Assembly: GCF_002901865.1 (NCBI RefSeq) | Contig: NZ_PPQF01000056.1 | Location: 1 to 64,000, forward strand | DNA from: Staphylococcus agnetis | GTDB taxonomy: Bacteria > Bacillota > Bacilli > Staphylococcales > Staphylococcaceae | Length of the DNA stretch: 64,000 bases | Direction of reading: 5' to 3' | In this document: piece after piece, positions 33,198 to 41,737 of the stretch | Layout: the number at the start of each line of letters is the position of its first letter | Position numbering within the stretch: position 1 is the first letter of the stretch | Program-made: the position numbers and the translations under genes | Notes under the pieces: model-generated | Told to the model about the DNA's origin: nothing | Seen by the model: only the letters and a program-made list of their open reading frames with translations | The model's database searches: none

Positions 33198-33272
33198 TTA
33201 TTTTTTAGTAAATGTGTCAACTAAGCCTTTGATTAATTTGATAATGCCAAGAATGATATCAGTCCAGATCAT
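33198..33272 (-). CDS. Phenol-soluble modulin, delta/alpha type (24 aa)
   Basis: A tiny minus-strand gene with a perfect AGGAGG (33281-33286) eight bases before ATG. The peptide begins MIWTDIILGIIKLIKGLVDT and ends FTKK. It is an amphipathic helix and ends like S. aureus delta-toxin (NKFTKK). Peptides of this class are exported formylated, lyse membranes and attract neutrophils. It has its own terminator and lies 524 bases from a beta-type PSM gene. Confidence 0.82.
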   Translation of the reverse strand: MIWTDIILGIIKLIKGLVDTFTKK

Positions 33273-33363
33273 AATGATAACCTCCTCTTATTTAATTACA
33301 TCTTAAGTATAAATGGCATGACTTCAAAATAGGGCTTCGTTTCCTATAATGACGTTATAGTTG

Positions 33364-33372
33364 CATAACTGT
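33364..33372 (-). promoter_or_regulatory. AgrA-like half site upstream of the delta-like PSM gene
   Basis: Minus-strand ACAGTTATG, one mismatch from the AgrA repeat ACAGTTAAG, about 90 bases upstream of the peptide start. A second repeat at 12-bp spacing is not convincing. The 33373-33651 interval otherwise shows no gene I would support. Confidence 0.35.
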
Positions 33373-33651
33373 TTTAAACATCATTTTTTTAAACGCCTAG
33401 GCATTCATAATAAAGCGTAACTGTTTTTCATCCAGCTGTTTTTAGGGGATAATATTTTGTGTAGGGTACATTTCTGAAGTTGTAACTCATCAACAATCAA
33501 TTCGAATATAAACACTGAGATGGATGTCATTAAGGTTAAAAAAATTTGTATTACCGCATTGTTTATTAAATTACATGTCAGGGATGTAAAGAGATTGTAA
33601 AAGCGTAAGACGTATAGGCAACTCAAACGTCTTTAAAAAGATGTGAGTTGG

Positions 33652-33681
33652 ACAGTTAAGTATGAAAATTGGCGTTTTTAG
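33652..33681 (+). promoter_or_regulatory. AgrA-like box upstream of the beta-type PSM gene
   Basis: ACAGTTAAG at 33652-33660 is an exact match to the known AgrA repeat. Twelve bases on comes CGTTTTTAG (33673-33681), a poor second copy. In S. aureus AgrA binds such pairs and directly activates psm promoters. The gene start is 115 bases further downstream. Confidence 0.55.
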
Positions 33682-33795
33682 AACTGAGAGACAATTTAAT
33701 AAAATGTCACGTTATAGTGTGGATAACAAAACAAAGCGCGATTCAATCAATCGCTATTTTGTTTTGGAAAATCTATAACTAAAGGAGTGGCGTTT

Positions 33796-33930
33796 ATGTC
33801 AGATTTAATTAATGTAATTAAAGATACGATTCAAGCAGGTATGAATCATGATTGGGTATCTATGGGGACTGGTATTGCAGATATTTTAGCTAAAGGTATC
33901 AATGTCATCTCTGGTTTAATCGGCGGTTAA
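33796..33930 (+). CDS. Phenol-soluble modulin, beta type (44 aa)
   Basis: Begins MSDLINVIKDTIQAGMNHDW and ends GLIGG. Length (44) and pattern match S. aureus PSMbeta peptides (about 44 aa, an IKDTV-like N-terminal motif, glycine-rich hydrophobic C-terminal helix). AAAGGAG at 33781-33787. An exact AgrA half site lies upstream and a strong terminator downstream. In S. aureus the psm-beta genes lie close to the same bshC-mraZ neighbourhood. Confidence 0.92.
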   Translation: MSDLINVIKDTIQAGMNHDWVSMGTGIADILAKGINVISGLIGG

Positions 33931-33972
33931 GCCATCAAAAAATATAACTTGTTAAATGAAAATATGTTTAAA

Positions 33973-34018
33973 AATACCCCTTGTTTGGAAAAAAATTTCA
34001 CCTTGCAAGGGGTATTAT
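33973..34018. terminator. Convergent terminator
   Basis: Eleven-pair stem AATACCCCTTG (33973-33983) with CAAGGGGTATT (34006-34016). It separates the beta-PSM gene from the minus-strand acetyltransferase gene ending at 34028. Confidence 0.8.
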
Positions 34019-34027
34019 AATTAATGT

Positions 34028-34477
34028 TTATGAATGCTTTGGATCCCATATTAAAATGTCATGCCCATCATCATTTTTGGCGTTCAAATCTTTAAAACCA
34101 TTATCAATAAAGAATGATTTAGATTCAAAACGTGCAATCGCTTTAATGGGTTCATTAAATGATTTGGCAAATTCAAGTAATTTAGACCCATAGCCTTTTC
34201 CCTGATATTTCTTTAAAACTTCTAATTTCCAAACGACTAAATAGTCATCATAATCTGGGAAGTATGTTTCTTCAACTTCCCCTTTACGATAAAGTGCCAT
34301 ACGTGCACCTATCTTTTCACCGACATAAATGCCATAAAACGGTGAGTCTGAGCTTGCATCAATCATTTCCCCATGCAATTCATCGACCATATAGAGGTCT
34401 TTATTTCCGAAGTTTCTAAATTCTTCGAAAAGTTCCTCTGTACGATAGTTAATGTCTAGATGTACCACCTTTGTCAT
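34028..34477 (-). CDS. GNAT-family N-acetyltransferase
   Basis: 149 aa from ATG 34477 with GGGGG nine bases before it. The acetyl-CoA binding motif is clear: VVWKLEVLKKYQGKGYGSKL near residue 90, preceded by beta strands (YGIYVGEKIGARMALY) and ending FKDLNAKNDDGHDILIW. Substrate unknown. A conserved neighbour between psm-beta and bshC in staphylococci, from memory. Confidence 0.88.
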   Translation of the reverse strand: MTKVVHLDINYRTEELFEEFRNFGNKDLYMVDELHGEMIDASSDSPFYGIYVGEKIGARMALYRKGEVEETYFPDYDDYLVVWKLEVLKKYQGKGYGSKLLEFAKSFNEPIKAIARFESKSFFIDNGFKDLNAKNDDGHDILIWDPKHS

Positions 34478-34540
34478 CAAAACGACCCCCTTGTATTTTT
34501 ATTTAATTATAACTTATTTATTTATGTAATGAAAAGTAAA

Positions 34541-34581
34541 AATCAACAGGCTTAAACGTGAGTCGTTTAAGCCTGTTGATT
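34541..34581 (-). terminator. Long hairpin terminator after the alpha-like PSM gene
   Basis: Perfect 18-pair inverted repeat (34541-34558 with 34564-34581, five-base loop) with a T run on the minus strand. It follows the minus-strand peptide gene ending at 34612. Confidence 0.85.
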
Positions 34582-34611
34582 TGTGAGAGAGAATAGATAG
34601 TTGATTATTGA

Positions 34612-34689
34612 TTATTTTTGGATGGGTTGTTTTCCACCTGATGTGAATATTGCGATGATTTGTTTAATTAATTCGATTATGATTCCCAT
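34612..34689 (-). CDS. Phenol-soluble modulin, alpha type (25 aa)
   Basis: Minus-strand ATG at 34689 with GGAGG (34698-34702) eight bases upstream. The peptide begins MGIIIELIKQIIAIFTSGGK and ends QPIQK, closely following the S. aureus PSMalpha pattern (MGII..IIK.I...FTGK) with a polar tail added. Predicted as a lytic, formylated amphipathic peptide. A strong terminator follows it, and AgrA-like half sites lie upstream. Confidence 0.83.
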   Translation of the reverse strand: MGIIIELIKQIIAIFTSGGKQPIQK

Positions 34690-34766
34690 TTGAATCACCT
34701 CCACTTATACTTTAACGCTAAGCAGTGGGTATTGGCTTATTTATGCGTGAAATATAAATTGTGATG

Positions 34767-34816
34767 CTTAGCTGTATTTCTGAAAGATACTGATTACAGT
34801 GAAGATGCCTAACTGT
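34767..34816 (-). promoter_or_regulatory. AgrA-like half sites upstream of the alpha-like PSM gene
   Basis: On the minus strand ACAGTTAGG (34808-34816) is an exact match to an AgrA repeat variant and ACAGCTAAG (34767-34775) differs by one base. They are 41 bp apart, about twice the normal 21-bp repeat period, so the pairing is atypical. Confidence 0.4.
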
Positions 34817-34895
34817 AGTAAATATAAGCCGTTAAATTGTCATAATGATTCTTTATGATTATACTGTTAGGGAATACGGTTTAAGGAGACAAAGC

Positions 34896-36509
34896 ATGGA
34901 TTGTTATAAAGTCATAGTGAATGAAAAGGATCAATTTATATCTCAATATACACAACACGATCATAATTTGATGCAATTTTATGATTTTGATCCTAACAAA
35001 GATGAAAGTTTTAAGACACGTATGGCACAATCGAATAATGGTAGAGAGCAGCAGTTAGCAAACGTTATTCGACAATACATGTCTGATCTATCTCTATCAA
35101 CAGCGCAAGCGCGTGCCCTTGAGCATTTGGCTCAAGGTGCAAAAGTTGTAATTGGTGGTCAGCAAGCAGGGCTATTAAGTGGACCATTATATACGTTTCA
35201 TAAAGTGTTATCTATCATTGTCAAATCATCGGAGCTATCAACAACGTATCAACAACCCGTTGTTCCTGTATTCTGGATTGCGGGGGAAGATCATGATTTT
35301 GATGAGGTCAATCATACGTATGTATATAATGAAGAAAAAGGTCAACTCACAAAAGTGAAGTATCATACCATGACGCCACCAGAGACGTCTGTCTCTCACT
35401 TTAAACATGATGATGAAGCACTAATGCATGTCATTGAACACTATTTTAAAGAAATTCCAGAAACATCTTACACAAAGCAGCTCATCCACGATCTAAAAGA
35501 TATGGTGCGTCTTTCAACTAATTGGTCTGACTTGTTTAAACATCTGATACATCGATGTTTTAAGCACCATGGTATTTTACTAATTGATGCAAGTTATCAA
35601 CCTTTAAGAGAATTAGAGCGTCCATTCTTAAAAACATTATTAAAACACCATTTGGAAGTGGATCGTGCCTTTAGAGAAGGACAAGATAAAACAGTTGCTC
35701 ATGGATTACCGCAAATGATTGAAACAGATACCAACGTACATTTGTTTTTAGAAATAGATGGTCAACGCCAATTACTTCGCTACCAAAATAACGCATACGT
35801 GACGACTAAACATGACGGGGAGTTTTCAGAAGAAGATTTACAACAGATAATCTCACAAGCACCTGAACGATTTTCTAACAATGTGGTTACACGTCCATTA
35901 ATGCAAGAGTGGCTATTTAATACAGTCGCTTTTATAGGTGGCCCGAGTGAGATTAAATATTGGGCTGAATTACACGATGCGTTTAAAACATTAGACATTA
36001 AGATGCCTATAGTGTTACCGCGAATGAGAATAACATATGTCTCACCTAAAACTAAAAAATTACTCAAACAATATGATTTGAATATAAATGAAGTGATTGA
36101 AAAAGGTGCAACAGATGCAAAAAATAGGTTTGTACGCGCACAGGCATCAGAAACGGTATTAAATGATATTACACAAATGATTGCACATCAAAAATCTTTT
36201 TATGACAAATTAGCAAGAGAAATGTCAGCAACAGTAGATAATAAAAATTTATTAGAGAAAAATCATAAAATACAACTTCACCAATACGAGTATTTGAAAC
36301 AACGTTATTTAAGAAATATCGAAAAAGAGAATGACATTAGTATGCGACATTTTAATCAATTAACGTCTGTGCTCCATCCGATGGGTGGGTTACAAGAACG
36401 TGTACTCAATCCAATCCAATTTTTAAATATTTTTGGGTGGGATATGTACACGTCCTCCACTTTCCCTCCACTCGATTACACTTTTGAACAAATTGTGATA
36501 GAAATATGA
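34896..36509 (+). CDS. bshC: Bacillithiol biosynthesis cysteine-adding enzyme
   Basis: 537 aa from ATG 34896 (AAGGAG at 34883-34888); an upstream ATG 34845 has no ribosome site. BshC adds cysteine to GlcN-malate in the last step of bacillithiol synthesis. The sequence shows the family hallmarks: VVIGGQQAGLLSGPLYTFHK near residue 83, VPVFWIAGEDHDFDEV near 124, and a C-terminal coiled coil before LHPMGGLQERVLN. Bacillithiol is the main low-mass thiol of staphylococci. Confidence 0.95.
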   Translation: MDCYKVIVNEKDQFISQYTQHDHNLMQFYDFDPNKDESFKTRMAQSNNGREQQLANVIRQYMSDLSLSTAQARALEHLAQGAKVVIGGQQAGLLSGPLYTFHKVLSIIVKSSELSTTYQQPVVPVFWIAGEDHDFDEVNHTYVYNEEKGQLTKVKYHTMTPPETSVSHFKHDDEALMHVIEHYFKEIPETSYTKQLIHDLKDMVRLSTNWSDLFKHLIHRCFKHHGILLIDASYQPLRELERPFLKTLLKHHLEVDRAFREGQDKTVAHGLPQMIETDTNVHLFLEIDGQRQLLRYQNNAYVTTKHDGEFSEEDLQQIISQAPERFSNNVVTRPLMQEWLFNTVAFIGGPSEIKYWAELHDAFKTLDIKMPIVLPRMRITYVSPKTKKLLKQYDLNINEVIEKGATDAKNRFVRAQASETVLNDITQMIAHQKSFYDKLAREMSATVDNKNLLEKNHKIQLHQYEYLKQRYLRNIEKENDISMRHFNQLTSVLHPMGGLQERVLNPIQFLNIFGWDMYTSSTFPPLDYTFEQIVIEI

Positions 36510-36524
36510 TTATATCAATGGTTT

Positions 36525-36561
36525 GAGAGGGGTTCGAAGAAATTCGAACCTCTCTTTTTTG
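36525..36561 (+). terminator. bshC terminator
   Basis: GAGAGG and TTCGAA segments pair with TTCGAA and CCTCTC with a two-base bulge, followed by six T. Confidence 0.75.
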
Positions 36562-36600
36562 TGTCTAAATTGATAAAATTTGGACATTTTTACAGAATTA

Positions 36601-36630
36601 GTGGAGGATAGTGGGGAGATGTGGTAAATT
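36601..36630 (+). promoter_or_regulatory. MraZ-binding repeats in the mraZ promoter
   Basis: GTGG recurs at 36601, 36611 and 36621, an exact 10-bp period (GTGGAGGATA, GTGGGGAGAT, GTGGTAAATT). MraZ binds arrays of GTGG/TGGG-type repeats upstream of its own gene and represses the dcw operon. A -10-like TATAAA overlaps just downstream. Confidence 0.65.
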
Positions 36631-36654
36631 ATAAATAAGGTGAGGTGAGATAAG

Positions 36655-37086
36655 ATGTTCATGGGTGAATTCGAAAACAAACTTGATACTAAAGGACGTA
36701 TGATTGTACCGTCCAAGTTTCGTTATGACCTCAATGAGCGTTTTATTATCACGCGAGGCCTTGATAAATGTTTGTTCGGTTACACACTTGAAGAATGGCA
36801 AACCATTGAAGAGAAAATGAAAACCTTACCTATGACCAAAAAAGACGCAAGAAAATTCATGCGTATGTTCTTCTCTGGTGCGATTGAAGTGGAAATTGAC
36901 AAACAAGGTAGAATCAACATCCCTGCTAAATTGCGCGATTACGCAAATCTTGATAAAGACTGTACTGTGATTGGTGTGTCTAACCGTATTGAAATATGGG
37001 ATCGCCAAACATGGAACGATTTTTATGACGAATCTGAAGACAGTTTTGAAGAAATAGCAGAAGATTTAATTGATTTTGATTTTTAA
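36655..37086 (+). CDS. mraZ: Transcriptional regulator MraZ
   Basis: 143 aa, two AbrB-like SpoVT/MraZ domains ([20 protein letters not shown] at the N-terminus and [19 protein letters not shown] near residue 78). It binds repeats in its own promoter and controls the division cluster. First gene of the dcw operon. Confidence 0.96.
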   Translation: MFMGEFENKLDTKGRMIVPSKFRYDLNERFIITRGLDKCLFGYTLEEWQTIEEKMKTLPMTKKDARKFMRMFFSGAIEVEIDKQGRINIPAKLRDYANLDKDCTVIGVSNRIEIWDRQTWNDFYDESEDSFEEIAEDLIDFDF

Positions 37087-37120
37087 ATAAGAGCTGTGAA
37101 ATGAAAATGGAGGGTTCGAA

Positions 37121-38056
37121 GTGTTCCATCACATAAGCGTGTTATTGAAGGAGACAGTAGACCAATTAAATATTAAAGAAGATGGTGTCTACGTTGACTG
37201 CACGTTAGGTGGCGCAGGACACTCTGCATATTTACTTAGTCAGTTGTCTGACAGCGGGAAATTAATCGCTATAGACCAAGACATGACAGCAATCAACAAC
37301 GCAAAAGAGAAACTGAAAAACGAACTTCACAAAGTTACATTTGTGCATAATAACTTTAGAAATTTAGCAGAAGTGTTAAATGACTTACACATTGAAAAAG
37401 TGGATGGTATTTTATATGACTTAGGCGTATCAAGTCCACAACTTGATATTCCAGAACGCGGCTTTAGCTATCATCATGATGCTAGGTTAGATATGAGGAT
37501 GGATCAAACACAGTCACTTTCCGCTTATGAAGTTGTAAATGAGTGGCCATACGAGGATTTGGTTAAAATATTTTTCCGTTATGGAGAGGAGAAGTTTTCT
37601 AAGCAAATCGCCCGTAAAATTGAATCTAAACGACAAATTCAACCTATTGAAACAACATTAGAGCTTGTGGAACTTATTAAAGAAGGCATTCCCGCTAAAG
37701 CGAGGCGTAAGGGAGGGCATCCTGCTAAGCGCGTATTTCAAGCGATACGTATAGCAGTTAATGATGAATTATCAGCATTTGAAGATTCTCTCGAGCAAGC
37801 TATTGAGCATGTAAAAATAAACGGACGCATTTCTGTCATTACCTTTCATTCATTGGAAGATCGTTTATGTAAACAAATGTTTCAAGAGTATGAAAAAGGA
37901 CCGGATGTTCCAAGAGGATTGCCGGTTGTTCCAGAAGCGTACACACCGAAATTAAAACGTGTGAATCGCAAACCTATTGTCGCTAGTGATTCGGATTTGG
38001 AAGAAAATAACCGCGCTAGAAGCGCAAAGCTTAGAGTGGCTGAAATATTGAAATAA
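37121..38056 (+). CDS. rsmH: 16S rRNA m4C1402 methyltransferase
   Basis: 311 aa, GTG start with GGAGG. SAM-binding motif [15 protein letters not shown] near residue 24; [15 protein letters not shown] near 99; and [16 protein letters not shown] near 206 are typical of RsmH (MraW). It methylates N4 of C1402 in 16S rRNA. Second gene of the dcw cluster. Confidence 0.96.
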   Translation: MFHHISVLLKETVDQLNIKEDGVYVDCTLGGAGHSAYLLSQLSDSGKLIAIDQDMTAINNAKEKLKNELHKVTFVHNNFRNLAEVLNDLHIEKVDGILYDLGVSSPQLDIPERGFSYHHDARLDMRMDQTQSLSAYEVVNEWPYEDLVKIFFRYGEEKFSKQIARKIESKRQIQPIETTLELVELIKEGIPAKARRKGGHPAKRVFQAIRIAVNDELSAFEDSLEQAIEHVKINGRISVITFHSLEDRLCKQMFQEYEKGPDVPRGLPVVPEAYTPKLKRVNRKPIVASDSDLEENNRARSAKLRVAEILK

Positions 38057-38073
38057 AGGGGCGAAACAATTCA

Positions 38074-38487
38074 ATGGCAGTAGAAAGAATATATGAACCA
38101 TATCACCATGTAGAAGCGCAACCGCAAAGAAGACCTCAACCTCAAACGAGACCACAAACACAAACGCGTCAATCTCAAGTTAAAAAAACGGTCGTCGTTG
38201 GTTTGACAAGGTTTGAGAAAATGTTATACATATCGTTGATAACTATCATTGCCGTAATCAGTATCTATATGCTATCGTTAAAAATGGATGCATATGATAC
38301 GAATGGAAAGATAGCAGATTTAAATCAAAAAATTGAAAAACAAACAAGTCAAAATAGCGCATTAGAAGCAGAAACAAAACAAAACGCATCATATAAACGC
38401 ATCTATGATAAAGCCCAACAACAGGGTATGAGTCTAAAGAATGACAATGTAAAGGTAGTGCGTAAAAATGCCGAAACGCAAAATTAA
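38074..38487 (+). CDS. ftsL: Cell division protein FtsL
   Basis: 137 aa. A proline/glutamine-rich cytoplasmic N-terminus, one membrane helix (MLYISLITIIAVISIYMLSL, residues about 50-69) and an extracytoplasmic heptad coiled coil (ADLNQKIEKQTSQNSALEAE). It forms the FtsL-DivIB-DivIC complex that controls septal peptidoglycan synthesis. Overlaps pbpA by 20 bases. Confidence 0.92.
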   Translation: MAVERIYEPYHHVEAQPQRRPQPQTRPQTQTRQSQVKKTVVVGLTRFEKMLYISLITIIAVISIYMLSLKMDAYDTNGKIADLNQKIEKQTSQNSALEAETKQNASYKRIYDKAQQQGMSLKNDNVKVVRKNAETQN

Positions 38488-40609
38488 GATTAAAAAAAAT
38501 AAACTAGGAGCAGTCCTCCTTATTAGCTTTTTTGGACTGCTCTTTTTTCTATTGGTTTTGAGATATAGTTTCGTAATGTTAACAGGCCACTCCTCAGGTG
38601 AGGATTTAATTGTTAAAGCCAATCATAAATATTTAGCTAAACTCGAAGAACATGCAGAGCGTGGCAAAATCTTTGATCGAAATGGAAAGGTTTTGGCTGA
38701 AGATGTTGATCGTTTTCGATTAGCAGCTGTCTTAGATCCTAAAGCGAGTAAAGATTCCAAAAAGCCACGACACGTTAAAGATAAGAAAGAAACAGCGAAA
38801 AAATTAGCGAGAGTTATTGATATGTCTGAAAAAGACATTGAAAAAAGACTAGATAATAAAAAAGCTTTCCAAGTAGAGTTTGGAAAAGCGGGTAAAGGTT
38901 TAACATACCAAGACAAAGAGAAGATAGAAAAAATGAATTTGCCAGGAATAACCTTATACCCAGAAGTGCAGCGATTTTATCCTAACGGTAATTTTGCGTC
39001 ACATTTAATTGGTTTGGCGCAAAAAGATCCGGATTCGGGTGAATTGAAAGGTGCGCTTGGTGTAGAAAAAATATTTGACAGTTATTTAACTGGAAAAAAA
39101 GGACATTCCTCTTTTACTACTGATATTTGGGGATATATTACTCCGAATTCTAAAAATGAAGTAGCACCTGAACGTGGAGACGATGTTCATTTAACCATTG
39201 ACTCAAACATTCAAGTTTTTGTTGAGGAAGCGTTAGACAACATGGTTAAACGTTATGAACCTAAAGATTTATTTGCGGTAGTCATGGATGCTAAAACTGG
39301 TGAAGTTTTAGCGTTTAGCCAACGCCCAACTTTTAACCCAGAAACAGGCGAAGGTTTCGGGAAAAAATGGGCGAATGATTTGTATCAAAATACTTATGAA
39401 CCAGGTTCAACGTTTAAGAGTTACGGATTAGCCGCAGCGATTCAAGAGGGTGAATTTGATCCTAAAAAGAAATATGAATCTGGCTATAGAGATATTCAAG
39501 GCTCTCGCATTTACGACTGGAATAAAAAAGGTTGGGGAGAAATTAACATGGGTCTTGGTTTCACGTATTCTTCCAACACTTTAATGATGAAACTTCAAGA
39601 TTTAGTCGGTGCAGACAAAATGAAAACTTGGTATGAAAAATTTGGATTTGGTGAGAAAACTGGCAGTTTGTTTGATGGTGAAGCAAGCGGACATATTGCT
39701 TGGGATAATGAACTGATGCAAAAAACGTCTGCATTTGGACAGTCTACAACAGTGACACCAGCTCAAATGCTTCAAGCGCAGTCGGCCTTTTTCAATAAAG
39801 GGACAATGTTGCAACCTTATTTCATTCAGTCAATTATGAATCCCGTCGAGGATAAAACATTTTATAAAGGTGAACGCAAGGAAGCTGGAAAACCGATTAC
39901 GAATGAGACTGCTGAAAAAGTGAAAAAACAACTTGATGAAGTTGTAAATAGTGAAAAAAGTAATGCTAAAAATTACCGCGTTGACGGTTATCGCATCGGT
40001 GGTAAAACGGGTACTGCACAAGTTGCTGACGAAAAAAATGGGGGATACGTTAAAGGTGCAAATCCGTATTTTGTGAGTTTTATCGGCCATGCGCCAAGTA
40101 AAGATCCTAGAATTGTTGTGTATGCGGGTATGAGTCTTGCCCAAAAACGCGACCAAGAAGCATATGAAATGGGTGTGAGCCGAGCGTTTGTACCAATCAT
40201 GCAAAATACATTGCAATATTTAAATGTGGGTAACGAAGAAGTGAAAAATAATGGTAAACTGAATGAAGTACCTGACGTCACGAACCAATCTTTACAAAAA
40301 GCTGAAGATACGCTTAAAGGGAAATCATTTAACCCTGTCATCATAGGTAATGGCGAAAAAGTTGTAAATCAAAGTCCAGATCGCAATGTGAAGTTACTAC
40401 CGAACAGTAACGTACTCGTAATGACAGATGGCGATCTAACAATGCCAGATATGACAGGATGGACGAGAGATGATTTAATAGCCTTTGAATCTCTAACCGG
40501 TATTAAAGTGAAAGTTACAGGAAGTGGTTTTGTGAAATCACAATCCATCTCACCACATGCTGCTATCAATAAAAAGCAACAAATTGAAGTAGAATTAAAA
40601 TCGCAATAG
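38468..40609 (+). CDS. pbpA: Penicillin-binding protein 1, division transpeptidase
   Basis: 713 aa. Short basic cytoplasmic tail, membrane helix (GAVLLISFFGLLFFLLVLRY), dimerisation domain, and transpeptidase with Ser314 in GSTFK, SSN at 368-370 and KTGTA from Lys513. Two C-terminal PASTA repeats (VPDVTNQSLQKAEDTLKG and MPDMTGWTRDDLIAFES) bind peptidoglycan. It makes septal cross-links and is required for division in staphylococci. Confidence 0.96.
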   Translation: MPKRKIKIKKNKLGAVLLISFFGLLFFLLVLRYSFVMLTGHSSGEDLIVKANHKYLAKLEEHAERGKIFDRNGKVLAEDVDRFRLAAVLDPKASKDSKKPRHVKDKKETAKKLARVIDMSEKDIEKRLDNKKAFQVEFGKAGKGLTYQDKEKIEKMNLPGITLYPEVQRFYPNGNFASHLIGLAQKDPDSGELKGALGVEKIFDSYLTGKKGHSSFTTDIWGYITPNSKNEVAPERGDDVHLTIDSNIQVFVEEALDNMVKRYEPKDLFAVVMDAKTGEVLAFSQRPTFNPETGEGFGKKWANDLYQNTYEPGSTFKSYGLAAAIQEGEFDPKKKYESGYRDIQGSRIYDWNKKGWGEINMGLGFTYSSNTLMMKLQDLVGADKMKTWYEKFGFGEKTGSLFDGEASGHIAWDNELMQKTSAFGQSTTVTPAQMLQAQSAFFNKGTMLQPYFIQSIMNPVEDKTFYKGERKEAGKPITNETAEKVKKQLDEVVNSEKSNAKNYRVDGYRIGGKTGTAQVADEKNGGYVKGANPYFVSFIGHAPSKDPRIVVYAGMSLAQKRDQEAYEMGVSRAFVPIMQNTLQYLNVGNEEVKNNGKLNEVPDVTNQSLQKAEDTLKGKSFNPVIIGNGEKVVNQSPDRNVKLLPNSNVLVMTDGDLTMPDMTGWTRDDLIAFESLTGIKVKVTGSGFVKSQSISPHAAINKKQQIEVELKSQ

Positions 40610-40666
40610 TTTTGTACGCGTATCGAACATGACGCGCATAAACAATTGTAGATAACATGTAAACAC

Positions 40667-40720
40667 TTGGGGGTGGAGCAACGAGTTCAAATGAGAGTTT
40701 GACTTCTGTTTCACCTCCAA
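40667..40720 (+). promoter_or_regulatory. Hairpin in the pbpA-mraY gap
   Basis: TTGGGGGTG (40667-40675) pairs with CACCTCCAA (40712-40720), nine pairs with one G-U, and an inner imperfect stem forms between 40684-40692 and 40698-40706. No T run follows, so it is not a standard terminator; it may stabilise or process the mRNA. Confidence 0.4.
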
Positions 40721-40771
40721 TTATATATTATTAATTAAATTAATCATGTTTGAATAAAAAGGAGAACGACT

Positions 40772-41737
40772 ATGAGTTTTTTGATCGCAATTATCGCTTT
40801 TATCATTACGGCCGTCCTCGTGCCTGTATTGATTCCGACATTAAAAAGAATGAAATTTGGGCAAAGCATTCGTGAGGAAGGGCCCGAAAGCCATATGAAA
40901 AAAAACGGAACACCAACTATGGGTGGACTTACTTTTCTAATTAGCGCCATTGTCACAACTTTAATTGCAAGTTTTTTTGTGGATACCGCTAGCCCATTAT
41001 TATTACTCGTATTTGTTACGTTAGGATTCGGTTTAATTGGTTTTATAGATGATTATATTATTGTTGTAAAGAAAAATAACCAAGGATTGACAAGTAAACA
41101 AAAGTTTTTAGCACAAATTGTTATCGCTGTAGTATTCTTTATTGTTGCTAAAGGAATGAATGCCTTCGACTTTTCAACAAGTATTAACTTACCGTTTACG
41201 GATATCTCAATTCCTTTATCGTTTGCATATGTGATCTTTATCATTTTTTGGCAAGTTGGTTTTTCAAATGCAGTTAACTTAACAGATGGATTAGATGGAC
41301 TTGCAACAGGTTTATCAATCATCGGTTTTTCAATGTATGCCGTGATGAGTTTTATTTTGGCACAACCTGCGATAGGTTTATTTTGTGTGATTATGGTTGC
41401 CGCTTTAGCAGGATTTTTACCGTATAATATTAACCCAGCTAAAGTATTCATGGGAGATACAGGTAGTTTAGCGTTAGGTGGTATTTTTGCGACCATCTCA
41501 ATTATGTTAAACCAAGAATTGTCACTATTATTTATCGGTCTAGTTTTCGTCCTTGAAACACTATCAGTGATGATTCAAGTTACTTCGTACAAATTAACAG
41601 GTAAACGCGTATTCAAAATGAGTCCACTTCACCATCATTTTGAGCTTGTTGGGTGGAGTGAATGGAAAGTAGTAGGTGTATTTTGGACAGTCGGTTTAAT
41701 TTCTGGCCTTATCGGCTTATGGATAGGAGTGAGCTAA
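40772..41737 (+). CDS. mraY: Phospho-MurNAc-pentapeptide translocase
   Basis: 321 aa, ten membrane helices. It transfers phospho-MurNAc-pentapeptide to undecaprenyl phosphate to make lipid I. Signature segments: GTPTMGGLTFLI, GFIDDY, AVNLTDGLDGLATG (catalytic Asp region), KVFMGDTGSLALG and SPLHHHFELVGW. GGAG precedes ATG 40772. Confidence 0.97.
   Translation: MSFLIAIIAFIITAVLVPVLIPTLKRMKFGQSIREEGPESHMKKNGTPTMGGLTFLISAIVTTLIASFFVDTASPLLLLVFVTLGFGLIGFIDDYIIVVKKNNQGLTSKQKFLAQIVIAVVFFIVAKGMNAFDFSTSINLPFTDISIPLSFAYVIFIIFWQVGFSNAVNLTDGLDGLATGLSIIGFSMYAVMSFILAQPAIGLFCVIMVAALAGFLPYNINPAKVFMGDTGSLALGGIFATISIMLNQELSLLFIGLVFVLETLSVMIQVTSYKLTGKRVFKMSPLHHHFELVGWSEWKVVGVFWTVGLISGLIGLWIGVS

Noticed and set aside
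33405..33626. A 73-codon minus-strand frame with hydrophobic character in the PSM locus
   Set aside because: No ribosome site, rare-looking composition, and it overlaps the AT-rich control region; hydrophobicity is expected from T-rich DNA.
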